Shown in pieces: positions 36,219 to 43,939 of a DNA stretch of 64,000 nucleotides. The notes beneath the pieces were generated by a model, which was not told where the DNA came from, made no database searches, and saw only the letters and a program-made list of their open reading frames with translations. Source of the DNA: Halosimplex rubrum (GTDB lineage Archaea; Halobacteriota; Halobacteria; Halobacteriales; Haloarculaceae). The stretch spans positions 744,001 through 808,000 of the forward strand of contig NZ_CP058910.1 of the NCBI RefSeq assembly GCF_013415885.1, written 5' to 3'. The position numbers and the translations under genes are program-made. Position 1 is the first letter of the stretch. Each line of letters opens with the position of its first letter.

Positions 36219-37457
36219 TCAGTCGTCGACGGCCGTCGAGCCACTCGCGGCCCGGGCGTCCCGCCGTCCCTCGGCGACCCTCGCGAGCACGATCACGCCC
36301 AGCGCGGCGACCACGGGTACGGCGAGCAGCCGCATCGCCGTCGCGGCGTCGGCCCCGCCGACGACGACGCCCATGACGGCGGGCACGCCGCCGACCGAGA
36401 CCGACGACACGGCCGACGCCAGGGCGTTGACCGGGCCGCTGTGCTCGGGGACGGCGTCGGTCGCGTAGGCCATCATCGTCGGGAACACGCCCGAGATCAG
36501 CAGGCCGATGGCGACGACGCCGCCCAGCACCGCGAGCCCGTCGGCGACGAAGAAGGTGAACGCGAAGGCGGGGACGAGCAGCCCGAGCACGCCCACCAGG
36601 AGCGTGAGCGGGCCCAGGCGCTCGGTCAGCGCGCCGCAGACGAACCGGCCGGGGATGTACGCGGCGAGCATGACCGTCAGCGTCAGCCCCGCCCACGCGT
36701 CGGGCAGCTCCGCCGCCGCGTAGTAGGGCAGCCAGGTGAACAGCCCGCCCTCGACGCCGGTCACGAAGAAGAGGGCGGCGAGCAGGGCGAGCACCTCGGG
36801 CCGGCGGATCAGCTCCGCCAGGTCAGCGCGGGTGAGCGGCTCCTCGTCCGACTCGACGGCGGGCGACCGGAGCGACCGGAACACGACCGCGAGCGCGAGC
36901 AGGGCGAGCCCGACCGCGCCGTAGACGAGCCGCCACGACCCGGCTCGCAGCGCGAGGACGACCGCCAGCGGGCCGAGCGCGGCGCCGACCGCCCAGGTCG
37001 CGTCGTAGCGGTTGTACACGCGTCCGCGCTGGCTCGGGTAGAAGTGACTGAGCAGCGGCCGGTCGAGCGCGCGGAACACCCCGACGGCCGCTCCCTGGAC
37101 GACCAGCGACCCCAGGAACACCGGAAAAGAGGGCGAAAGCCCCATCGCCAGCAGCGCGCCCGCGGTCAGGAACGCGCCGCCGGCGATGAACCGCCGGGCG
37201 TCGACCCGCCCCGCGCTCGACCCGACCGCGAGGATGACCAGCAGGTACCCGACCGTCCCCGCCGGCGCGACGAGCCCGAGCTGCCACTCGGGGACCGTGA
37301 AATACCCCTCCAGCGTCGGTAGCACCGCGCCGCGGATCTGCATCACGGCGCCCGTACACGCCATCGTCAGGAAGATCGCGACCGTCCACAGCCGCCGGTT
37401 GCGGGCCTCGGCGGCGGCCCTGTCGCTCCCCGAGTCGACCGCCGACGGCCCGCTCAC
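36219..37457 (-). CDS. MFS transporter
   Basis: A major facilitator superfamily permease of about 412 residues with 12 predicted membrane helices. The GRVYNRYDATWAVG region and the loop LSHFYPSQRGRVYNR fit the MFS loop 2-3/8-9 signatures. The substrate is not evident. I prefer the GTG at 37457, which gives a short polar leader before helix 1; the frame is open up to a TTG at 37571, but this would place the start inside the divergent regulator's promoter. It is divergent from a TrmB-type regulator, which may control it. Confidence 0.85.
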   Translation of the reverse strand: MSGPSAVDSGSDRAAAEARNRRLWTVAIFLTMACTGAVMQIRGAVLPTLEGYFTVPEWQLGLVAPAGTVGYLLVILAVGSSAGRVDARRFIAGGAFLTAGALLAMGLSPSFPVFLGSLVVQGAAVGVFRALDRPLLSHFYPSQRGRVYNRYDATWAVGAALGPLAVVLALRAGSWRLVYGAVGLALLALAVVFRSLRSPAVESDEEPLTRADLAELIRRPEVLALLAALFFVTGVEGGLFTWLPYYAAAELPDAWAGLTLTVMLAAYIPGRFVCGALTERLGPLTLLVGVLGLLVPAFAFTFFVADGLAVLGGVVAIGLLISGVFPTMMAYATDAVPEHSGPVNALASAVSSVSVGGVPAVMGVVVGGADAATAMRLLAVPVVAALGVIVLARVAEGRRDARAASGSTAVDD

Positions 37458-37583
37458 CGGGCGTCCTCCCGCGGTCGTCGGTCGCGTTGGGGCGTCGCGC
37501 GCCGCTCGCTCGTCGGTTGCATACCACTCCCTCTCGGTTCGATCCGGAAAACGTTTTTGTAGATAGTCCAAGAACGCTCGTCA

Positions 37584-38657
37584 ATGAGTGAGTCGCGGAT
37601 CCGGGAGCACCTGGGGGCGTTCGGGCTGTCGACGACGGAGGTGGCGACGTACCTCGCGATCCTTCGACGGGGGGAGGCGACGACGGGGGACGTGGCGGCC
37701 GCGGCGGACGTGTCCCAGGGGTACGTCTACGACGTGGTCGAGACGCTGGTCGACCGCGGGCTGGTCACCGTCGACGAGAGCGAGCGTCCGACGGTCCTGC
37801 GCGCGCGCCCGGCCGCCGAGGCCGTCGCGGAGCTGTCGACGCGCGTCTCGGACCTGCGGTCGGCCATCGAGGACGCCTACAGCGAGCCGACGACGGCCGA
37901 CGTTGGCTTCGAGGTGGTCCGGTCGCGCCAGACCGTCGAACGGCGCGCCGAGCGGTTCCTCGCCGACGCGAGCCACGAGGCGTTCGTCGTCGTCCCCGCC
38001 ACGGCCTTCGGGGCCCTCAAAGAGGCGATGGCCGAGGCGGTCGACCGGGGCGTGTTCGTCTACTGTATGCTGCTGGCGCCCGACACCGGGGTCGTCGCCG
38101 ACGCCGTCTCCGACTTCGGTCGGTACGCCCACGTCGTCCGGACGTGGGAGGCCCGCCCGCAGGTGTTCGTCCTCAGGGACGCCCGCGCCGGCCTCGTCGG
38201 CTCCCACGGCGTCCTGACGGGGCGCCACGGCGACGAGTACGCCGTCGCGTTCGGCCAGCCGGAGGTCGCCAACGGCTTCTACGGCAACATGGTCAGCAAC
38301 GTCTGGCCGATGGGCGAGGTCCGTCACGTCGCCGATCCCACCGAACTGCCGGCGACCTTCGAGTACTTCCGCAACGGCGTCACGACGGCCGCTCAGTGCC
38401 TCGACGCCGACCGCGACCTCGTCGCGGACGTGACCGTCGCCGACACCGGCGGCGACCACGAGATCGACTTCGAGGGCGTCCCCGTCCGGGCGGCCAACCA
38501 GACGCTCGTCCCGCCGGTCACGAGTTCGTTCCCCGTCGAGAGCGCGCTGGTCGTCGAGACCGACGGCGGCCCCGTCAGCATCGGCGGCGACTCACCCGGC
38601 TTCGACCCCTACTTCGAGGAGTTCGCCGCCCGGGAAGTCACCCTTCGCGAGGCGTGA
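37584..38657 (+). CDS. TrmB-family sugar-responsive transcription regulator
   Basis: A 357-residue regulator with an N-terminal winged HTH (about 5-75: GLSTTEVATYLAILRRG, DVSQGYVYDVVETLVDRG) and a TrmB-type effector region (about 105-255: VERRAERFLADASHEAFVVVP). A C-terminal beta domain is present (about 260-350). TrmB proteins in archaea bind sugars and repress or activate transport and central carbon genes. Divergence from an MFS transporter within about 130 bases suggests the transporter is a target, which is an inference. Its last 20 bases overlap the convergent next gene. Confidence 0.88.
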   Translation: MSESRIREHLGAFGLSTTEVATYLAILRRGEATTGDVAAAADVSQGYVYDVVETLVDRGLVTVDESERPTVLRARPAAEAVAELSTRVSDLRSAIEDAYSEPTTADVGFEVVRSRQTVERRAERFLADASHEAFVVVPATAFGALKEAMAEAVDRGVFVYCMLLAPDTGVVADAVSDFGRYAHVVRTWEARPQVFVLRDARAGLVGSHGVLTGRHGDEYAVAFGQPEVANGFYGNMVSNVWPMGEVRHVADPTELPATFEYFRNGVTTAAQCLDADRDLVADVTVADTGGDHEIDFEGVPVRAANQTLVPPVTSSFPVESALVVETDGGPVSIGGDSPGFDPYFEEFAAREVTLREA

Positions 38658-38961
38658 CCGCGGCGTCGGGCGCCGGGTCGCCCCGGCTGTCGCCGTCGTC
38701 CGTCGCGGCGCCCTCGCCCTCCTCGTCCCGTCGGCCCGCGCGGTTCGCGATTCGGTCGAGCCCCAGCGTCGCCAGGAAGCAGACGACTCCCACGTACAGC
38801 AGCGAACTCGGTTCCGTCACCAGTCGGCTCACGACGCTGTTGCCGTACCCCAGCACCGTGCCGAGAAAGCCCAGCGTCGAGGTGGTCCAGCCCAGGCCGG
38901 CGAGGCCCGCGAGTTGGTCGGCGAGGTCGGTATCGAGCGAGACGGTCGGCTTCCGGATCAT
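38638..38961 (-). CDS. Small membrane protein overlapping the TrmB gene end
   Basis: A 107-residue protein with one clear membrane helix (about 57-75, SSLLYVGVVCFLATLGLD), a second weaker hydrophobic part (about 15-45) and an acidic C-terminal tail. It resembles small haloarchaeal membrane proteins of no known function. Its last 20 bases overlap the 3' end of the convergent regulator gene, so both transcripts share antisense sequence there. Confidence 0.6.
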   Translation of the reverse strand: MIRKPTVSLDTDLADQLAGLAGLGWTTSTLGFLGTVLGYGNSVVSRLVTEPSSLLYVGVVCFLATLGLDRIANRAGRRDEEGEGAATDDGDSRGDPAPDAAVTPREG

Positions 38962-39142
38962 TGCCCGTTGACTCCTCGCTCCGAGTATAACGGTTCACTT
39001 TTCGTGAGTACTGGGTCGGCAAGAATCCCCGAGAGGCCCGGATCCGATCAGTATCCGGAGCGGAACGCGCAGCGAACCGGCGACCGTCGCGCTCGGAGCG
39101 CGACCGCGTCCGAGACGGACCCGACGGCCCTTCGCTCGCCCG

Positions 39143-39862
39143 TTACACCGCGTCGAGCGCCTCGTCGAGCGTGAACGCCCCCTCGTAGAGGGCGCTGCCG
39201 ACGACGACGGCCGCGGCGCCCGCGTCCTTCAGCGCGCGCACGTCCGCCAGGGTCGCGACGCCGCCGCTGGCGACGACGGGGATGTCGACCGCCTCGACGA
39301 CTCGCTCGACCGGCTCCGTGCGCACGCCCTCCAGCTGGCCCTCCACGTCGACGTCGGTGAAGAGGATCCCGCCGGCGCCCAGCTCCTCGTAGCGCGCGGC
39401 GGCCTCGGCGGGGTCCAGGCCCGTGCCCTCGGTCCAGCCGGCGACGACGACCTCCCCGCCTTTCGCGTCGAGGCTCACGAGGACGCTCTCGGGGTGGTCC
39501 TCGCTGATCTCGGCGACGATATCCGGATTCTCGACGGCGGCGGTGCCGAGGATCACCCGGTCGATCCCGGCGTCGAGCAGGCCGACGGCGTCCTCGACCG
39601 TGCGGATGCCGCCGCCGAGTTGCGTCTCGGCGTCGACGGCGTCGACCACGGACTGGATGGCCGCGGCGTTCTCGCGCTCGCCCTCGAAGGCGCCGTCCAG
39701 ATCGACGAGGTGGAGGGTGCGCGCGCCCTGCTCGACCCACCCCTCGGCGGCCTCGACGGGGTCGCCGTAGGTCTTCCCGGTACCGCGTTCGCCGCCGACC
39801 AACTGGACGACCTGCCCGTCCTGCACGTCGACCGCGGGCACGACCTCGAACTCCGGAAACAT
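39143..39862 (-). CDS. hisA: Phosphoribosylformimino-AICAR-P isomerase
   Basis: HisA catalyses the Amadori rearrangement of ProFAR to PRFAR, the fourth step of histidine synthesis. The 239-residue (beta-alpha)8 barrel shows the catalytic Asp at the first strand (FEVVPAVDVQDGQVVQLVGG) and the second near LGTGLD-type loop GTGLDPAEAAARYEELGAGG. Phosphate-binding loops are VVASGGVAT and AVVVGSALYEG. The ATG at 39862 starts the first strand. It forms a separate unit from hisB. Confidence 0.96.
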   Translation of the reverse strand: MFPEFEVVPAVDVQDGQVVQLVGGERGTGKTYGDPVEAAEGWVEQGARTLHLVDLDGAFEGERENAAAIQSVVDAVDAETQLGGGIRTVEDAVGLLDAGIDRVILGTAAVENPDIVAEISEDHPESVLVSLDAKGGEVVVAGWTEGTGLDPAEAAARYEELGAGGILFTDVDVEGQLEGVRTEPVERVVEAVDIPVVASGGVATLADVRALKDAGAAAVVVGSALYEGAFTLDEALDAV

Positions 39863-39961
39863 ACTCGGTCGTGGGCGAGCGGGGGGCGAAAGCGTGTCGG
39901 TCGACCGCAAACACCACTAAACCGCCCGACTGCAGTATCACGCGCGAAAACTCGGTGCGTA

Positions 39962-39974
39962 GTGTTAAGAACAC
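39962..39974 (+). promoter_or_regulatory. Inverted repeat upstream of the HemAT gene
   Basis: GTGTT-AAG-AACAC is a perfect 5-bp inverted repeat with a 3-base spacer, 40 bases before the hemAT ATG at 40014. It lies in the only A/T-rich stretch upstream of the gene. It could be an operator or part of the promoter. Confidence 0.4.
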
Positions 39975-40013
39975 CAGCGGGGAACGGTCGCGTACGTATT
40001 CGGGTATCTACCG

Positions 40014-41657
40014 ATGAAGGACTACGCTGACGAATTCGGCCGCGGGGGACTGAACTCGGAAGTCGATCTCGATTCGCTGCTGGCCGGGATCGGACTCGAC
40101 GGCGAAGAGATCGGCTGGCGCAAGGAGTTCGTCGGCTTCGACGAGGCCGACGCCGAGCGCCTGGCCGCGCTCGAACCGCTGTTCGCGAGCCACGCCGACC
40201 AGATCGCAGAGGACTTCTACGACAACCTCACCGGTCACGAGGAGACCACCGCGGTCATCGACCGGTCGCCGAAGACCGTCGAACAGCTCAAGCGCACCCA
40301 GTCGGCGTACTTCGCGAGCCTGACCGCCGGGGAGTACGGCGAGGCGTACTTCGCCAACCGCGCGCGAATCGGCAAGATCCACGACGTGCTGGAGATGCCG
40401 ATGAAACACTACATCGGCCAGTACGGCGTCTACTACGACCTGATCCTCGACCTGCTCCGCGAGCGACTGCAGGAGAACCTCGTCGAGTCGCTTCGGGCGG
40501 AACTCGTCGACGCCGCGACCGACGGCGGTGGCGCTGTCGCGGACACGGACGGCGACGGGCCGTCCTCCGACGACCGTTCGCCCGCGGGACAGCCGGTCGA
40601 CATGGACGCCGTCGAGCGCGTCGTCGAGTCGGAGGTCGACGCCGGCATGGACGAGGTCCTGTCGGTGTTGCGGGTGATCAACCTCGACATGCAGGTGGTC
40701 GCGGACACCTACATCCACTCGTACAACGAGCGCCTGCAGGACGAGGTCGACCGCCGCGAGCGGGTCGCGGCCGAGCGCGAGCGACTCCGGGAGCAGGTCA
40801 GCGCCGACGTCGAGCGGCCGGTCGACCAGCTGCTCGACGCCTCCGAGGACATCGCCGACAGCGCCCGCGCGATGTCCGAGCTGACCGACGAGCAGGTCGG
40901 ACGGGTCGACGAGATCGCCGGCGAGGTCTCGCGGATGAGCGCGACGGTCGAGGAGGTCGCGGCGACCGCCGACGAGGTCGAGACGACCAGCGAGCGCGCC
41001 CGTTCGCTGGCCGAGGAGGGCCGCGACGAGGCCGACGGCGCGGTCGAGGTGATGGACGAGGTCGGCGAAGCGGTCGACGGCGTGGCCGACGACGTGGACT
41101 CGCTGCAGGCCCGGATCGGCGAGATCGACGAGGTCGTCGAGGTGATCAACGACATCGCGGACCAGACGAACATCCTCGCGCTGAACGCCTCGATCGAGGC
41201 CGCACGCGCGGGCGATGCGGGGTCGGGCTTCGCCGTCGTCGCCGACGAGGTGAAGTCGCTGGCGACGGAGTCCCAAGAGCGCGCCGGGGAGATCGAGCGG
41301 ATGGTCGCGGAGATCCAGGCCGACGCCGACGAGACGGTCGACAACCTCGCGACGACGACCGTGCGGGTCGAGGAGGGGATCGACCGCGTCGAGACGGCGA
41401 TGGCGAACCTCGACGACATCGTCGCGGCCGTCGCCGAGGCCGCCCGGGGGATCGGCGAGGTCGCCGACGCGACCGACGACCAGGCCGCCAGCGCCGAGGA
41501 GGTCGCGAGCATGCTCGACGACCTCGTCGAGCGGACGGAGGAGGTCTCCGACGAGGTCGCCGACGTGGCGGCCGCCAGCGAGCAACAGGTCGAGATGGTC
41601 CGCGAGATCGACCGCACCGTCGACCGCCTCGACGCCGCCGGGACCGACGCCGCGTAG
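40014..41657 (+). CDS. hemAT: HemAT-type globin-coupled aerotaxis transducer
   Basis: A 547-residue soluble chemotaxis transducer with no membrane segment. The N-terminal sensor globin (about 25-155) carries the proximal haem His123 in [21 protein letters not shown]-like sequence ([11 protein letters not shown]). A Gly/Asp-rich linker (about 170-195) and a helical region follow. The MCP signalling domain ends the protein, with its conserved tip around [19 protein letters not shown]. HemAT binds oxygen and controls CheA, steering archaellar motility. CheA/CheW are not in the window. The gene is monocistronic, with the Pit gene 74 bases on. Confidence 0.95.
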   Translation: MKDYADEFGRGGLNSEVDLDSLLAGIGLDGEEIGWRKEFVGFDEADAERLAALEPLFASHADQIAEDFYDNLTGHEETTAVIDRSPKTVEQLKRTQSAYFASLTAGEYGEAYFANRARIGKIHDVLEMPMKHYIGQYGVYYDLILDLLRERLQENLVESLRAELVDAATDGGGAVADTDGDGPSSDDRSPAGQPVDMDAVERVVESEVDAGMDEVLSVLRVINLDMQVVADTYIHSYNERLQDEVDRRERVAAERERLREQVSADVERPVDQLLDASEDIADSARAMSELTDEQVGRVDEIAGEVSRMSATVEEVAATADEVETTSERARSLAEEGRDEADGAVEVMDEVGEAVDGVADDVDSLQARIGEIDEVVEVINDIADQTNILALNASIEAARAGDAGSGFAVVADEVKSLATESQERAGEIERMVAEIQADADETVDNLATTTVRVEEGIDRVETAMANLDDIVAAVAEAARGIGEVADATDDQAASAEEVASMLDDLVERTEEVSDEVADVAAASEQQVEMVREIDRTVDRLDAAGTDAA

Positions 41658-41731
41658 GCGGCCGCCACGCCGCTCCCGACGGCGGTCCCCCACTCCGCCA
41701 GTCTTTACTCGGCATCGGTCGACCGTCCGGT

Positions 41732-42940
41732 ATGGTTTCCCTGTTGCTCGTGGCGGGGGTCGCCGTCGCGGCGTTCGTCGGATTCAACATCGGGGGCTCT
41801 TCGACGGGCGTGGCGTTCGGCCCTGCGGTCGGCAGCGACACCGTCTCGAAGGTGACCGCCGCGGCGCTGATGACCGGCTTCGCGCTGCTGGGCGGGTGGA
41901 CCGTCGGTCGCGAGGTGATCGATACCCTCGGCAGCGACATCGTCACCACGGCGTTCACCCTGGAGATCAGCATCGGCGTCCTCTTTTTCGTCGGGCTCGC
42001 CCTCTTTCTCTCGAACGTCGCGGGCGTCCCCGCCTCGACGTCGATGACCGCCGTCGGCGCGATGGCCGGGCTGGGGCTGGCTCGCGGCACGCTCAACTGG
42101 GGCGAGATGGGCCGGATCGTCTCCTGGTGGCTCGTCTCGCCGGTAATCGCGTTCTGGGTGAGCGCCGTCGTCGGCCGCTACCACTACCCCCGGCTCGTCG
42201 AGTGGTTCGCCGTCACGCAGACCGAGGGGTCGCTGGTCGTCCTCGACCGCTCGGGAGCCCTGCCGCGGCCGGAACTCGGTCCCAACACCACCACTCGCGA
42301 ACTCGTCGGGACGCTGCTGGTGATCGCGATCGGCTGTTACATGGCGTTCTCGGCGGGCGCGAGCAACGTCGCCAACGCCGTCGCACCGCTGTACGGCAGC
42401 GGCGACCTGGAGATGTCCCAGGCGATCCTGCTCGGCGGCGGCGCCATCGGGCTCGGCGCGTTCACGATCGCCCGACGGACGATGGACACGGTCGGCAACG
42501 ACCTGACGGACCTGCCGCTGTTGGCGGCGCTGGTCGTCGCGACGGTCAGCTCGACCATCGTCACCGGACTATCGGCGCTGGGGATCCCCGCGAGTTTCGT
42601 CATCATCGCGACGATGAGCATCGTCGGCCTGGGCTGGGGACGGGCGACCCGGACGGTCACCATCGCCGACGCCAGGGGCGGCGACCCGCCGGCGGTGTCC
42701 GTCGGCGCGCTGGCCGCCGAGGCCGACGAGGCGCCGACGGTCGGCGGCGACGGCGGCGAGGGCGGCGCGTCCGACCCGCCCGACGCCCCGCCGATCGGCA
42801 GCGAGGACCGCGAGTCGATCCCCGACGCGGAGGATCTCTTCGAACCGGCGACGACGGCGCGGGTCATCTTCCTCCAGAACGTCGTCCCGGGAATCGCGAC
42901 CGTCGCCTCGTTCCTGCTCTTCCGGTTCGTCCCGCTGTGA
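41732..42940 (+). CDS. PiT-family inorganic phosphate transporter
   Basis: A 402-residue membrane protein of the PiT family, which takes up phosphate with Na+ or H+. The two duplicated family signatures are visible: GFNIGGSSTGVAFGPAVGS near the N terminus and FSAGASNVANAVAPLYGSG in the second half. About ten helices are predicted, with an acidic cytosolic loop at about 310-360. In the first repeat the usual N-D-x-x-N-A is changed to N-I-G-G-S-S, as in other halobacterial paralogues. It runs in the same direction as hemAT but probably separately. Confidence 0.9.
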   Translation: MVSLLLVAGVAVAAFVGFNIGGSSTGVAFGPAVGSDTVSKVTAAALMTGFALLGGWTVGREVIDTLGSDIVTTAFTLEISIGVLFFVGLALFLSNVAGVPASTSMTAVGAMAGLGLARGTLNWGEMGRIVSWWLVSPVIAFWVSAVVGRYHYPRLVEWFAVTQTEGSLVVLDRSGALPRPELGPNTTTRELVGTLLVIAIGCYMAFSAGASNVANAVAPLYGSGDLEMSQAILLGGGAIGLGAFTIARRTMDTVGNDLTDLPLLAALVVATVSSTIVTGLSALGIPASFVIIATMSIVGLGWGRATRTVTIADARGGDPPAVSVGALAAEADEAPTVGGDGGEGGASDPPDAPPIGSEDRESIPDAEDLFEPATTARVIFLQNVVPGIATVASFLLFRFVPL

Positions 42941-43068
42941 TCCGTCGCCGGAATGGGACGTACGTCCACCCGTGAGCCGTCGAGCCCGGCAGATATTGCG
43001 CTCGCGAGCCGCGAATCGGTAGCACGAACAGCAAGGTCTAACAGTCAGGGGGTCGAATCCCGCAAGTG

Positions 43069-43455
43069 ATGCCCACCGTAGAGTACCTGAATTACGAAGT
43101 ACTGGACGACCAGGGTTGGGACATGGACGCATCGGCCTTCGACGAGGCCGCTGACGCCGACCTCGACGCGGAAGACCACGGCACACTCGAGGTCAACGAG
43201 GGCGAGTACATCCTCGAGGCCGCCGAGGCCCAGGGGTACGACTGGCCGTTCTCGTGCCGCGCCGGCGCGTGCGCCAACTGCGCCGCCATCGCGGTCGAGG
43301 GCGACATCGACATGGACATGCAGCAGATCCTCTCCGACGAAGAGGTCGAGGAGAAGAACGTCCGCCTGACCTGCATCGGTAGCGCCGCCACCGACGAGGT
43401 CAAGATCGTCTACAACGCCAAGCACCTCGACTACCTGCAGAACCGCGTCATATAA
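43069..43455 (+). CDS. fer: Halobacterial-type 2Fe-2S ferredoxin
   Basis: A 128-residue acidic ferredoxin, the classic haloarchaeal electron carrier for 2-oxoacid:ferredoxin oxidoreductases. Cys ligands lie in [17 protein letters not shown] and LTCIGSA. The haloarchaeal insertion rich in Asp/Glu ([20 protein letters not shown]) is present near residues 18-40. The ATG at 43069 gives the usual [14 protein letters not shown] start; a GTG immediately before it is also in frame. It is a single-gene unit. Confidence 0.97.
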   Translation: MPTVEYLNYEVLDDQGWDMDASAFDEAADADLDAEDHGTLEVNEGEYILEAAEAQGYDWPFSCRAGACANCAAIAVEGDIDMDMQQILSDEEVEEKNVRLTCIGSAATDEVKIVYNAKHLDYLQNRVI

Positions 43456-43939
43456 CCAACAGCGTAACACGCTCGTCGAACAAGCGAATCCTGTCCCGGA
43501 AGCGGGCCGACTTCGATTCCGGGACTCTCTCGCGGTCGAGAGTCTCTACTGCCGACGTTATCTTCAGTTAGAGACGGGGTTCAGAACGATTCTGTGACAC
43601 ACGCCAGCGTGCTGTTCTCACCCGTCGCGATGCGGATTCGATACGGACCCGCTGTCGGTTCCGCAGTTTGTGGTAGTGGCGTTAGCGGGCCGGTCGGGTC
43701 GACTGAGCCGTCGAGGCGCGGTCCCGCAGTGGTATCAGCGGCGTGGGCTTCGGGAGCGATATCGGATACCGGGGTGCCGGCCGAGGTGGTGGCGATAGCT
43801 CACGCGCTATCGAACGCTCACCGGGGGTGTTGTACATCGATCCGGCCGGTTCTGACTCCGACCGTAGCGAGTGAAGCAACCGCTCAGTGCGGCCTCGAAC
43901 TGACTGAACTACCGCAGTGGCGCGCACTCGGCAAGGCAG
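43456..43939. other. Gene-free interval between ferredoxin and SBP-MCP genes
   Basis: A stretch of 484 bases with no ORF that I can assign. Two hairpin-like pieces are visible: TCCCGGAA...TTCCGGGA-type pairing around 43495-43527 and CTCTC...GAGAG around 43527-43545. Composition is lower in GC than the genes to the left. A 173-residue plus-strand ORF and an 81-residue minus-strand ORF cross it, but both have unlikely composition and no recognisable motif. Remnant sequence of a decayed gene is possible. Confidence 0.5.

Noticed and set aside
37458-37571. TTG-started extension of the MFS transporter
   Set aside because: Overlaps the promoter of the divergent TrmB gene and adds a polar, charged leader not needed for the MFS fold.
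43040-43068. tRNA-like T-arm sequence (GGGGGTCGAATCCCGC) before the ferredoxin gene
   Set aside because: No acceptor stem, anticodon arm or D arm can be built around it; it is the ferredoxin leader.
43682-43927. 81-codon ORF on the minus strand just downstream of the SBP-MCP gene
   Set aside because: Pro/Arg/Ser-rich, no start context and no family; may be relic sequence only.
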